Below are positions 16,491 through 23,671 of a DNA stretch of 37,494 nucleotides, in pieces. Every line of letters begins with the position of its first letter. The first letter of the stretch is position 1. This stretch comes from Ciceribacter ferrooxidans (lineage in GTDB: Bacteria; Pseudomonadota; Alphaproteobacteria; Rhizobiales; Rhizobiaceae): positions 1 through 37,494 of the forward strand of contig NZ_SDVB01000082.1 of NCBI RefSeq assembly GCF_004137355.1, read 5' to 3'. The notes under the pieces were generated by a model. It was given only the letters and a program-made list of their open reading frames with translations. It did not search any database and was not told the DNA's origin. Both the position numbers and the translations under genes were made by a program.

Positions 16491-16741
16491 TACGCGACCT
16501 TTCTGTCGGCCAGGATCGTCTTCACCGTGTTCTCGATGGCGGCGATGCTCGCGAAGGATTTGCGATTCAGCAAATGATCCGGAAACTCGATGTCAAATGC
16601 TTCTTCAAGTCCGAGCATGAGCTGGACGGATGCGAAGGAAGAAAGTCCGGCGGCGTAAAGATCGCCATTGTCGTCGATCGTGTCGATCGACACAGGCAAC
16701 CCACCGAGTTTTGCGAGCAGAGCCCGAATTTCTCCGTTCAT
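16490..16741 (-). CDS. Small acyl/aminoacyl carrier protein
   Basis: An 83-residue acidic helical protein with the carrier-protein signature GDLYAAGLSSFASVQLML. Ser35 is in the position that receives 4'-phosphopantetheine; the usual D-S-L is S-S-F here. The acidic helix II (LEEAFDIEFPDHLL) is typical of carriers. As first gene of the operon, with its stop overlapping the start of the flavoprotein gene, it is the expected substrate of the SerRS-like ligase two genes on. It is distinct from the housekeeping AcpP, which has DSL and sits with fatty acid genes. A phosphopantetheinyl transferase is not in the window. A GGGAAAGGGG tract ahead of the ATG at 16741 supports the start. Confidence 0.88.
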   Translation of the reverse strand: MNGEIRALLAKLGGLPVSIDTIDDNGDLYAAGLSSFASVQLMLGLEEAFDIEFPDHLLNRKSFASIAAIENTVKTILADRKVA

Positions 16742-16933
16742 GTTGTCCCCTTTCCCAAGATATACTTCTGATGACAGTTGTTTTGCGTTCTACGGGTGAA
16801 AGCATAAGATTCCGCTAAATGCCGTAGTTAAACAAAAATGACCACAAGAATGGTCGTCGCCGACCATTGAACGAGCCCTTGCTTCCCTTTCCGGGGAGGA
16901 AGGAGATAGTATTTTACATTGACCGGAGCGTCT
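16742..16933 (-). promoter_or_regulatory. Upstream region of the carrier-protein operon with TGGTC/GACCA repeats
   Basis: This AT-richer 192-base gap separates the epmB stop from the carrier-protein start, both minus strand. It must hold the operon promoter. An inverted repeat AATGGTCG-TCGC-CGACCATT (16849-16868) is preceded by a further GACCA at about 16840, giving three alternating half-sites. It may be an operator or part of a terminator for epmB; the T-run that would follow is ten bases away and broken. Confidence 0.45.
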
Positions 16934-17986
16934 TTATTTCTCTACCGGATAGCGGTGCATCCTGCCCTGCGGGTCAGTGACGCGGTAGCCCCCGTCCGGA
17001 TCTCCGGCCAGGGCCCGCTCGCTGATCTCGACCTTACCGTGGCCGCCGGGAATGTCGAGGATATAGGCGGGAATGCAAAGACCGGAGAGCCGTGCCCTGA
17101 GCGCGCGCACGAGCGCCTGACCTTCCTTGATCGACAGCCGGAAATGGCCGGTGCCGGGCGCGAGGTCCGGATGATGGAGATAATAGGGCTTGATGCGGTT
17201 CTCGACGAAGGCGCGCATCAGCTCCTCGAGCACCGCGACGTCGTCGTTGACGTCCTTCAGGAGCACGGTCTGGCTCACCATCACGATGCCGGCGTCGACC
17301 AGACGGGCGCAGGCTTCCAGGGCGGCCTTCGAAAGCTCGCGCGGATGGTTCGCATGAAGGGCGAGGTAGACGGTCTTGCCGCCCTGTTGCAGGGCGTCGA
17401 TCATCGCGGCGTCGATCCTTTCCGGGTCGACGACCGGCACGCGGCTATGGATGCGGACGATCTTCACATGTGGGATCGTCGCCAGCTGCCGCATGATGTC
17501 GGCGAGACGCCGTGGCGAGAGGATGAGCGGGTCGCCGCCGGTCAGGATGACCTCCCAGATCCCGGTGTTCGCCCGGATGTAGTCGAGGGCCGCGGCCAGT
17601 TGCTCGACCGTCAGCGTGCCGTCCCCTTGCGGGCCGACCATCTCGCGGCGGAAGCAGAAGCGGCAGTAGACGGGGCAGACGTGAACGGCCTTCAGCAGCA
17701 CCCGGTCGGGGTAGCGATGGACGATGCCGGGCAGCGGCGTGAACGGCCGGTCGCCGATCGGATCGTCCCTTTCTTCCTCGGTCCGGACGAGCTCAGCGGC
17801 GGTCGGGACGAACTGTGCGGCGATCGGATCGTGCGGATCGGACGGGTCGATGAGGTTCGTCATCGCCGGAGTGACGGCGATCGCATAGTGCTCGGCGACG
17901 GCGGCAGCGGACGCTTCTTCTCCGGCTGCAATCAGGCCCGCCGCGACGAGCTCGTCGACGGTCGTGATGCTGCGGGCCGCCATCAT
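16934..17986 (-). CDS. epmB: EF-P (R)-beta-lysine 2,3-aminomutase
   Basis: A 350-residue radical SAM protein. The cluster-binding motif CxxxCxxC is Cys104, Cys108 and Cys111 in CPVYCRFCFRRE; the PLP-lysine motif is DIPGGHGK near the C-terminus. These are the marks of the lysine 2,3-aminomutase family. The short length, like E. coli EpmB, and the position next to epmA and efp point to conversion of L-alpha-lysine to (R)-beta-lysine for EF-P modification rather than lysine fermentation. Its ATG at 17986 overlaps the epmA stop (ATGATG), so the two are translated in series. The open frame continues upstream to 18310 within epmA, but that part is not aminomutase-like. Confidence 0.9.
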   Translation of the reverse strand: MMAARSITTVDELVAAGLIAAGEEASAAAVAEHYAIAVTPAMTNLIDPSDPHDPIAAQFVPTAAELVRTEEERDDPIGDRPFTPLPGIVHRYPDRVLLKAVHVCPVYCRFCFRREMVGPQGDGTLTVEQLAAALDYIRANTGIWEVILTGGDPLILSPRRLADIMRQLATIPHVKIVRIHSRVPVVDPERIDAAMIDALQQGGKTVYLALHANHPRELSKAALEACARLVDAGIVMVSQTVLLKDVNDDVAVLEELMRAFVENRIKPYYLHHPDLAPGTGHFRLSIKEGQALVRALRARLSGLCIPAYILDIPGGHGKVEISERALAGDPDGGYRVTDPQGRMHRYPVEK

Positions 17987-19044
17987 CCGATCTCCGCGAC
18001 CGGTGCCCACAGGACGTGTTCGATCCGCGGCGCGCCCGTCGCAAGCATCACAAGTCGGTCGAAGCCGAGCGCGATGCCGCTCGCTTCCGGCATGATGTCG
18101 AGGGCGGCAAGGAAATCCTCGTCCAGCGGATAGGTCTCGCCGTAAACGCGCTGTTTTTCGGTCATCTCGGCCTCGAACCGCCGGCGCTGCTCGGCAGCAT
18201 CCGTCAGTTCGCCGAAGGCATTGGCGAGCTCCACGCCGCAGGCATAGAGCTCGAAGCGCTCGGCGACCCGACAGTCCCGTGCTGAGGGGCGGGCAAGCGC
18301 CGCCTCGCACACCGGATACTCGTCAAGGATCGTCGCCCTGCCGAAGCCGAGGTTCGGTTCGATCTTCTCCACCAGCACGCGGCTGAAGAGATCAGCCCAG
18401 GTATCGTCCTCGGCGAAGCGGATGCCGGCCCGGCGCAGATCGGCGGCGAGCCGGTCGCGATCTGTCGCGCCGCTCTCTTCGACCGAGCCCAGCAGGTCGA
18501 TCCCCGCGAAACGGTCGAAGGCTTCGGCGACGCTCAGCCGTTCCGGTTCCAGGAGCGGGTCGACGGTGCGCTCCCGATACGAAAACGCATGGGTCTTCGT
18601 CGTCTCGGCTGCGAGCGCCAGGATGTCGGCGCAGTCGGCCATCAGCTGCTCGTAGGATTCCCCGGCGCGATACCATTCGAGCATGGTGAACTCGGGATGG
18701 TGCAGCGGGCCGCGCTCGCGGTTGCGATAGACATGGGCGAAGCAGGCGATGCGCTTTTCGCCGGCAGCGAGCAGCTTCTTGCAGGCAAATTCCGGAGACG
18801 TGTGGAGAAAGAGAGGCGCCGTCCGTCCGTCGGGGCCGGTCGCGGCGGTCGCGAAAGCATGAAGATGCGCCTCGTTGCCCGGCGAAACCTGCAGAGTCGC
18901 GGTGTCGACCTCGATGAAGTCGCGCTCGGCGAAAAAGGTCCGCAGCTTCGCCTGGATCGCATTGCGTCCGACGAGAAACGGGCGGCGATCGGCGTGGGTC
19001 GACGGCGTCCACCAGGGCGGTGTGGCGGTGCTTCGGCCGGTCAT
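17983..19044 (-). CDS. epmA: EF-P lysine34 lysyltransferase (GenX/PoxA)
   Basis: A 353-residue class II lysyl-tRNA-synthetase-like core lacking the N-terminal OB-fold domain. RPFLVGRNAIQAKLRTFF, VDTATLQVSPGNEAHLHAF, FLHTSPEFACKKLL, motif 2 with HVYRNRERGPLHHPEFTMLEWYRA split over its length, and motif 3 GIALGFDRLVML are all present. It adenylates beta-lysine and attaches it to the epsilon amine of EF-P Lys34. The ATG at 19044 (MTGRSTATPPWW) has a GAGAAAG site ahead; an ATG 13 codons upstream is less likely. It diverges from efp and overlaps epmB by four bases. It is slightly longer than the E. coli enzyme (325). Confidence 0.9.
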   Translation of the reverse strand: MTGRSTATPPWWTPSTHADRRPFLVGRNAIQAKLRTFFAERDFIEVDTATLQVSPGNEAHLHAFATAATGPDGRTAPLFLHTSPEFACKKLLAAGEKRIACFAHVYRNRERGPLHHPEFTMLEWYRAGESYEQLMADCADILALAAETTKTHAFSYRERTVDPLLEPERLSVAEAFDRFAGIDLLGSVEESGATDRDRLAADLRRAGIRFAEDDTWADLFSRVLVEKIEPNLGFGRATILDEYPVCEAALARPSARDCRVAERFELYACGVELANAFGELTDAAEQRRRFEAEMTEKQRVYGETYPLDEDFLAALDIMPEASGIALGFDRLVMLATGAPRIEHVLWAPVAEIG

Positions 19045-19187
19045 TGCGTCTTTCTCGAAGGTTGTTGCATCGCGGGCTGGCAATTTCGCGGATTTTGGGT
19101 TAGTTGCGCCCAGGAAAAGTTTCGAAGATGTCCCGGGGCGGATGGGCGTCCTTTACGACGGGTCTTTCGCAGATACAAGGAATTCCA

Positions 19188-19757
19188 ATGGTCAAGATTA
19201 TCGCCTCCTCCGTCCGCAAGGGCAATGTTCTCGAAGTCGACGGCAAGCTCTACGTCGTGCTCACGGCAGAAAACTTCCATCCGGGCAAGGGTACTCCAGT
19301 CACCCAAGTGAACATGCGCCGCATCGTTGACGGCGTGAAGGTGTCCGAGCGCTGGCGCACCACCGAGCAGGTCGAGCGTGCCTTCGTCGAAGACCTGAAC
19401 TTCCAGTATCTCTATGAGGACGGCGAAGGCTTCCACTTCATGAACCCGGAAACCTATGACCAGGTCGTCGTCGACGTCGAAACCATGGGCGACCAGAAGG
19501 CCTACCTGCAGGAAGGCATGACCTGCGTTCTGTCGATCCACGAAGGCGTACCGCTCGCCATCGAGCTGCCGCGCCACGTCACGCTCGAAATCGTCGAGAC
19601 CGAGCCGGTCGTGAAGGGCCAGACGGCCTCCTCCTCCTACAAGCCGGCAATGCTCTCGAACGGCATCCGTACCTTGGTGCCGCCGCACATCGACGCCGGC
19701 ACCCGCGTCGTCATCGCGACCGAAGACAACTCCTACGTCGAGCGCGCCAAGAACTGA
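19188..19757 (+). CDS. efp: Translation elongation factor P
   Basis: A 189-residue protein with the three-barrel layout of EF-P: KOW-like domain with [16 protein letters not shown], the loop NFHPGKGTP with Lys34 at its tip, the central domain and the C-terminal signature around [21 protein letters not shown] relieves ribosome stalling at polyproline stretches, and Lys34 is the modification site of beta-lysylating bacteria, consistent with epmA and epmB alongside. The ATG at 19188 gives the family-typical start [13 protein letters not shown]; the upstream open frame is not conserved-looking. A strong hairpin terminator follows 22 bases after the stop. The last enzyme, EpmC, is not in the window. 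Confidence 0.96.
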   Translation: MVKIIASSVRKGNVLEVDGKLYVVLTAENFHPGKGTPVTQVNMRRIVDGVKVSERWRTTEQVERAFVEDLNFQYLYEDGEGFHFMNPETYDQVVVDVETMGDQKAYLQEGMTCVLSIHEGVPLAIELPRHVTLEIVETEPVVKGQTASSSYKPAMLSNGIRTLVPPHIDAGTRVVIATEDNSYVERAKN

Positions 19758-19779
19758 GGCTCGCATCAGGCGCAATACA

Positions 19780-19816
19780 GAAAGCCCCGGAATGGTGAGG
19801 CCATTCCGGGGCTTTC
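19780..19816. terminator. Bidirectional hairpin terminator between efp and gabD
   Basis: A perfect 16-bp stem (GAAAGCCCCGGAATGG paired with its complement) with a TGAGG loop. It lies between two convergent genes, so it can end both efp and gabTD transcripts. Confidence 0.88.
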
Positions 19817-19831
19817 CTGTCTCAGTATGCT

Positions 19832-21316
19832 TCAGATTTCGATGCCGAGGCACATGTACTTGATCTCGGTGTAGTCATCGATCCCGTACTTCGAACCTTC
19901 GCGGCCGAGGCCCGACTGTTTGATGCCGCCGAAGGGGGCGACTTCGGTCGAGATCAGGCCGGTATTGACGCCGACCATGCCGTATTCCAGAGCCTCCGCG
20001 ACGCGGAAGATCTTCGAGACGTCCTTCGAGAAGAAGTAGGAGGCGAGACCGAACTCGGTGGCATTGGCGAGCTCGATCACTTCCTCTTCTGTCTCGAACT
20101 TGAAGAGCGGCGCCACCGGACCGAAGGTCTCCTCGACTGCCACCTTCATCTCGGAGGTCACGCCGGTCAGGATGGTCGGCTGGAAGAACAGGCCGCCCTG
20201 TTCGGCTGCTTCGCCGCCGATCGCGACCTTGGCGCCCTTCGAGACGGCGTCGGAGACGTGCTCCCTGACCTTCTTCAGCGCGTTCTCGTCAATCAGCGGG
20301 CCGGTGGTCACGCCTTCCGCGAAACCGTCGCCGACCTTCATCTTCGATACCCGCTCGGCGAGCTTCGCCGCGAAGGCGTCATAGACGCCCGCCTGCACGT
20401 AGAGCCGGTTGGCGCAGACGCAGGTCTGGCCGGCATTGCGGTACTTCGAGATCATGGCGCCCTCGACGGCGGCATCGAGGTCCGCGTCGTCGAAGACGAT
20501 GAAGGGTGCATTGCCGCCGAGCTCTAGGCCGAGCTTCTTGATCTGGTCGGCGCCCTGGCGCATCAGAATCCGGCCGACGTTGGTGGAGCCAGTGAAGGTG
20601 AGTTTGCGGACCTTGTCGTTGTCGCAAAGCTCCTTGCCGACCATGGCCGCGTCAGTCGCCGTCAGGACGGAGAAGACGCCAGCCGGCAAGCCGGCCCGTT
20701 CCGCGAGGATCGCGAGCGCCAGAGCCGAAAGCGGCGTCTGAGCCGCCGGCTTCGACACCATGGCACAACCGACCGCGACGGCCGGTGCCATCTTGCGGGC
20801 CAGCATGGCGTTCGGGAAGTTCCACGGCGTAATGGCGCCGACGACACCGACCGGCTGCTTGATCACGAGGATCCGCTTGTCGGGCTGGTGGCCGGGGATC
20901 GTGTCGCCGTAGACGCGCTTGGCTTCCTCGCCGAACCACTCGACGTAGGAGGCGCCGTAGAGGACCTCACCGCGGGCCTCGGGCCAGGGCTTGCCCATTT
21001 CCATCGTCAGGATGGTGGCGAGATCGTCGGCATTGGCGACCATCAGGTCGTAGAGCTTGCGGAGTACCGCGGCCCGTTCCTTGCCGGTCTTGCGGGCCCA
21101 CGCCTTCTGCGCCTTGTAGGCCGCGTCGATCGCACGGGTCACCTCCGCCTTGCCGAGGTCGGGCAGGGTGGCGATGACTTCACCGTTCGCCGGGTTCGTC
21201 ACGTCGAAGGTCTTGCCGCTTTCGCTCTGCGAGACCCAGTCGGCGCCGACAAGCGCCCGATCCGTCGCAAGCGACGGATCCTTGAGCCTGGATGTAAGGC
21301 TGTTCGAAATGGCCAT
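19832..21316 (-). CDS. gabD: NADP-dependent succinate-semialdehyde dehydrogenase
   Basis: A 494-residue aldehyde dehydrogenase. It has TPWNFPNAMLARKMAPA, FTGSTNVGRILM, the catalytic Glu in LELGGNAPF and the catalytic Cys299 in NAGQTCVCANRL, with a second Cys two residues on as in GabD. The C-terminus holds PFGGIKQSGLGREGSKYGI. It oxidises succinate semialdehyde to succinate in the GABA shunt. The ATG at 21316 follows AGGAGG and overlaps the gabT stop (TAATG), so both are co-translated. Glutarate semialdehyde may also be a substrate, as in many relatives. Confidence 0.93.
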   Translation of the reverse strand: MAISNSLTSRLKDPSLATDRALVGADWVSQSESGKTFDVTNPANGEVIATLPDLGKAEVTRAIDAAYKAQKAWARKTGKERAAVLRKLYDLMVANADDLATILTMEMGKPWPEARGEVLYGASYVEWFGEEAKRVYGDTIPGHQPDKRILVIKQPVGVVGAITPWNFPNAMLARKMAPAVAVGCAMVSKPAAQTPLSALALAILAERAGLPAGVFSVLTATDAAMVGKELCDNDKVRKLTFTGSTNVGRILMRQGADQIKKLGLELGGNAPFIVFDDADLDAAVEGAMISKYRNAGQTCVCANRLYVQAGVYDAFAAKLAERVSKMKVGDGFAEGVTTGPLIDENALKKVREHVSDAVSKGAKVAIGGEAAEQGGLFFQPTILTGVTSEMKVAVEETFGPVAPLFKFETEEEVIELANATEFGLASYFFSKDVSKIFRVAEALEYGMVGVNTGLISTEVAPFGGIKQSGLGREGSKYGIDDYTEIKYMCLGIEI

Positions 21317-22599
21317 TACTTTGCCTCCTGCGCGCATTCCCGGATCGAGCTCTCGATGACGTCGAGCGCTTCGTTGAAGACCTCGTCCTGGATCGTGATC
21401 GGGGCGAGGAAGCGGATGACGTTGGAGTAGACGCCGCAGGTCAGCAGGATGACGCCCTTTTCCAAGGCCTTCAAGCGGACCGCATTGGTGAAATCCGCAT
21501 TCGGCTTGGTCGAGCCGGGTACTGCGAACTCGACGGCGACCATGAAGCCGGGGCCCCGGATATCCGAGATCTGCGCGACGTCGGAGCGCAGTCCCTGCAG
21601 GCGCTGCTTCAGGCGGGCGCCAAGCTGGTTGGCGCGATCGCAGAGCTTTTCCTCCTCGATGACGTCGAGCACGGCGTGTGCTGCGGCGATCGCAAGCGGG
21701 TTGCCGGCATAGGTGCCGCCGAGACCGCCGGGACCAGGCGCATCCATGAGTTCGGCGCGGCCGGTAACGGCCGACAGCGGGAAGCCGCCTGCGAGGCTCT
21801 TGGCCATCGTCACCAGGTCGGCGGCGACATCATGGTGTTGCATGCCGAAGAGCTTGCCGGTGCGGGCAAAGCCGGTCTGTACTTCGTCGGCGATCAGCAG
21901 GATGCCGTGGTCGTCGCAGATCTGGCGCAGTGCCTTCATCAGAGCACGCGGAACTTCATAGAAGCCGCCTTCGCCCTGTACCGGTTCGATGATGATGGCG
22001 GCAACGCGCTTCGGATCGACATCGGCCTTGAAGAGCTTGTCGAGGACATCGAGTGAGGTCTCGACGTTGATGCCGTGCATCTCGATCGGGAAGGGGACAT
22101 GGAAGACATCGCCCATCATCGGACCGAAGCCGACCTTGTAGGGGACGACCTTGCCGGTCAGTGCCATGCCCATGAATGTGCGGCCGTGGAAACCGCCGGT
22201 GAAGGCGATCACCGCGGAGCGGCCGGTGGCGCAGCGGGCGATCTTGATGGCGTTTTCCACGGCTTCGGCGCCGGTGGTCGCAAAGATCGTCTTCTTCGGG
22301 AAGTCGCCGGGAAGGAGCTTGTTGAGCCGCTCGGCCAGCGCCACATAGTTCTCGTAGGGCATGACCTGATGGCAGGTGTGGGTGAAGCAGTCGAGCTGCT
22401 TCTTGACCGCGTCGATCACCTTCGGGTGGCGATGGCCGGTGTTGAGCACGGCGATGCCGCCGGCGAAGTCGATATAGCGGCGTCCCTCGACGTCCCAGAC
22501 TTCGGCGTTCTCGGCCTTGGCCGCGTAGACCTGCGTCGTCATGCCGACGCCGCGGGAGATGGCCTCGTTCTTGCGGGCTGAGATTTCGGAGTTTTTCAT
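21316..22599 (-). CDS. gabT: 4-aminobutyrate aminotransferase
   Basis: A 427-residue class III PLP aminotransferase. It shows RYIDFAGGIAVLNTGHRHP, TGAEAVENAIKIAR, TGGFHGRTFMGMALTGK, IIEPVQGEGGF, LLIADEVQTGFARTGK and the PLP lysine in TMAKSLAGGFP. GabT converts GABA and 2-oxoglutarate to succinate semialdehyde and glutamate, the substrate of the following gabD. The ATG at 22599 (MKNSEISARKNEA) has GAGGAA ahead and is preferred over one 22 codons upstream in the promoter region. It diverges from a MerR-XRE-cupin regulator, the probable local control. A 5-aminovalerate activity is also possible. Confidence 0.93.
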   Translation of the reverse strand: MKNSEISARKNEAISRGVGMTTQVYAAKAENAEVWDVEGRRYIDFAGGIAVLNTGHRHPKVIDAVKKQLDCFTHTCHQVMPYENYVALAERLNKLLPGDFPKKTIFATTGAEAVENAIKIARCATGRSAVIAFTGGFHGRTFMGMALTGKVVPYKVGFGPMMGDVFHVPFPIEMHGINVETSLDVLDKLFKADVDPKRVAAIIIEPVQGEGGFYEVPRALMKALRQICDDHGILLIADEVQTGFARTGKLFGMQHHDVAADLVTMAKSLAGGFPLSAVTGRAELMDAPGPGGLGGTYAGNPLAIAAAHAVLDVIEEEKLCDRANQLGARLKQRLQGLRSDVAQISDIRGPGFMVAVEFAVPGSTKPNADFTNAVRLKALEKGVILLTCGVYSNVIRFLAPITIQDEVFNEALDVIESSIRECAQEAK

Positions 22600-22755
22600 C
22601 GTCAGAAATTCCTCTGGTGAGCGTTTGGCCTTCGACGCGGCCTGTGGGTGATCGCAAGGCTGCAATATTTCCTACATTTTTTCTGTAGACTTGCAATATG
22701 CTTTATCGCAATTATCACGCATGGCAGCGACACCGGGAAATGGAGCCCGATCCCC
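22600..22755. promoter_or_regulatory. Divergent gabT / regulator promoter region with repeated motifs
   Basis: This AT-rich segment holds two TGCAATAT copies (22661-22668 and 22692-22699, 31 bp apart), two ATCGCAA copies flanking them (22651 and about 22705) and an inverted CTACA-N7-TGTAG (22672-22688) between them. The arrangement fits an operator of the divergent regulator. Confidence 0.55.
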
Positions 22756-23589
22756 ATGGACGAAATCCGCTTCAGGATTGCCGAGGCCGCACGGATGGCG
22801 GGGGTTTCCCCGTCCACCCTACGGCTTTGGGAGACACAGGAGCTCATACGGCCGATCCGTACACCGTCGGGGCAACGACTCTATGACCATGATCTCGTCG
22901 AACGGTTGAAGACCATCGCCTGGCTCCGCAGCGAGAAAGGCCTCAACCCCGCGGCGATCCGCGAGACGCTGCCAGAAGAGGGTGTGGCCGAAGAGGAGGA
23001 CGTCGAGAGCGGCCCTTCCGGCGAGCCGGCGGAAGACGGGGGAGAGATGCCGATCGGCCTCAAGGTCCGGCATCTGCGCCGGCAGGCGGGCAAGACGCTC
23101 GAGGCCGTCGCGCAGGCGACCGAGGTTTCCATTTCCCAGCTTTCGACTTTCGAGCGGACATCACAGGGGCTTTCCTTCACCGCCCTGCATGCGGTCGCCA
23201 CATGCCTCGGCACGACGATTGCCTCGCTCGGCGGGCGGGAGAAGCGGAATGCGCGGGAGTCGCTGATCCGCGAAGGCAAATGGCCGAGCTGGCCCACGAC
23301 CGCCTCCGGCGTCACGATCCAGACGCTCGCCGAGGGCAACAACATGATGGAGTGCCATCGGTTTCAGCTGGCACCCGGCGCGTCGAGCGAAGGCGCCTAT
23401 CAGCACGAGGGCGAGGAATTCATCCACGTCCTTGCCGGGAGCCTTGCCATCATCCTTGATGGCGACCAGTTCTTCGATCTCCATGCCGGCGACAGTTTCT
23501 ATTTCGAAAGCCGCAGGCCGCATTCTTGGCGAAACAGCTTCGACGGCGAAACGGTGCTCATCTGGATCAACACGCCCGCGACCTTCTGA
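22756..23589 (+). CDS. MerR-XRE-cupin fusion transcriptional regulator
   Basis: A 277-residue protein with three parts. Residues 1-70 form a MerR-type winged helix (RIAEAARMAGVSPSTLRLWE, then GQRLYDHDLVERL). An acidic linker (EEGVAEEEDVESG) follows. Residues about 97-155 form an XRE/Cro helix-turn-helix (LRRQAGKTLEAVAQATEVSISQLS), and 200-277 a cupin (YQHEGEEFIHVLAGS, HAGDSFYFESRRPHSWRN). XRE-cupin regulators usually sense small metabolites, here perhaps GABA, succinate semialdehyde or a polyamine product. The ATG at 22756 is preferred because it begins the MerR helix; upstream codons belong to the promoter. It is divergent from gabTD and ends at a strong terminator. The MerR and XRE domains in one chain are unusual. 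Confidence 0.85.
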   Translation: MDEIRFRIAEAARMAGVSPSTLRLWETQELIRPIRTPSGQRLYDHDLVERLKTIAWLRSEKGLNPAAIRETLPEEGVAEEEDVESGPSGEPAEDGGEMPIGLKVRHLRRQAGKTLEAVAQATEVSISQLSTFERTSQGLSFTALHAVATCLGTTIASLGGREKRNARESLIREGKWPSWPTTASGVTIQTLAEGNNMMECHRFQLAPGASSEGAYQHEGEEFIHVLAGSLAIILDGDQFFDLHAGDSFYFESRRPHSWRNSFDGETVLIWINTPATF

Positions 23590-23610
23590 GCGCCTCGGCT
23601 GAAGACAGAA

Positions 23611-23642
23611 ACACCCGGCAACCGCTCGGGGTTGCCGGGTGT
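23611..23642. terminator. Bidirectional hairpin terminator
   Basis: A perfect 13-bp stem (ACACCCGGCAACC with its complement) around a GCTCGG loop, between the convergent regulator and outer-membrane channel genes. Confidence 0.85.
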
Positions 23643-23671
23643 CGAAACGTGTTTCCGTGTGGCGCTCCGGC

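Noticed and set aside
16934-17986. Lysine 2,3-aminomutase for lysine fermentation
   Set aside because: Short EpmB-like length and direct overlap with epmA beside efp favour EF-P modification.
16919-18133. 404-codon plus-strand frame opposite epmB
   Set aside because: Shadow of the radical SAM gene; product shows no family features.
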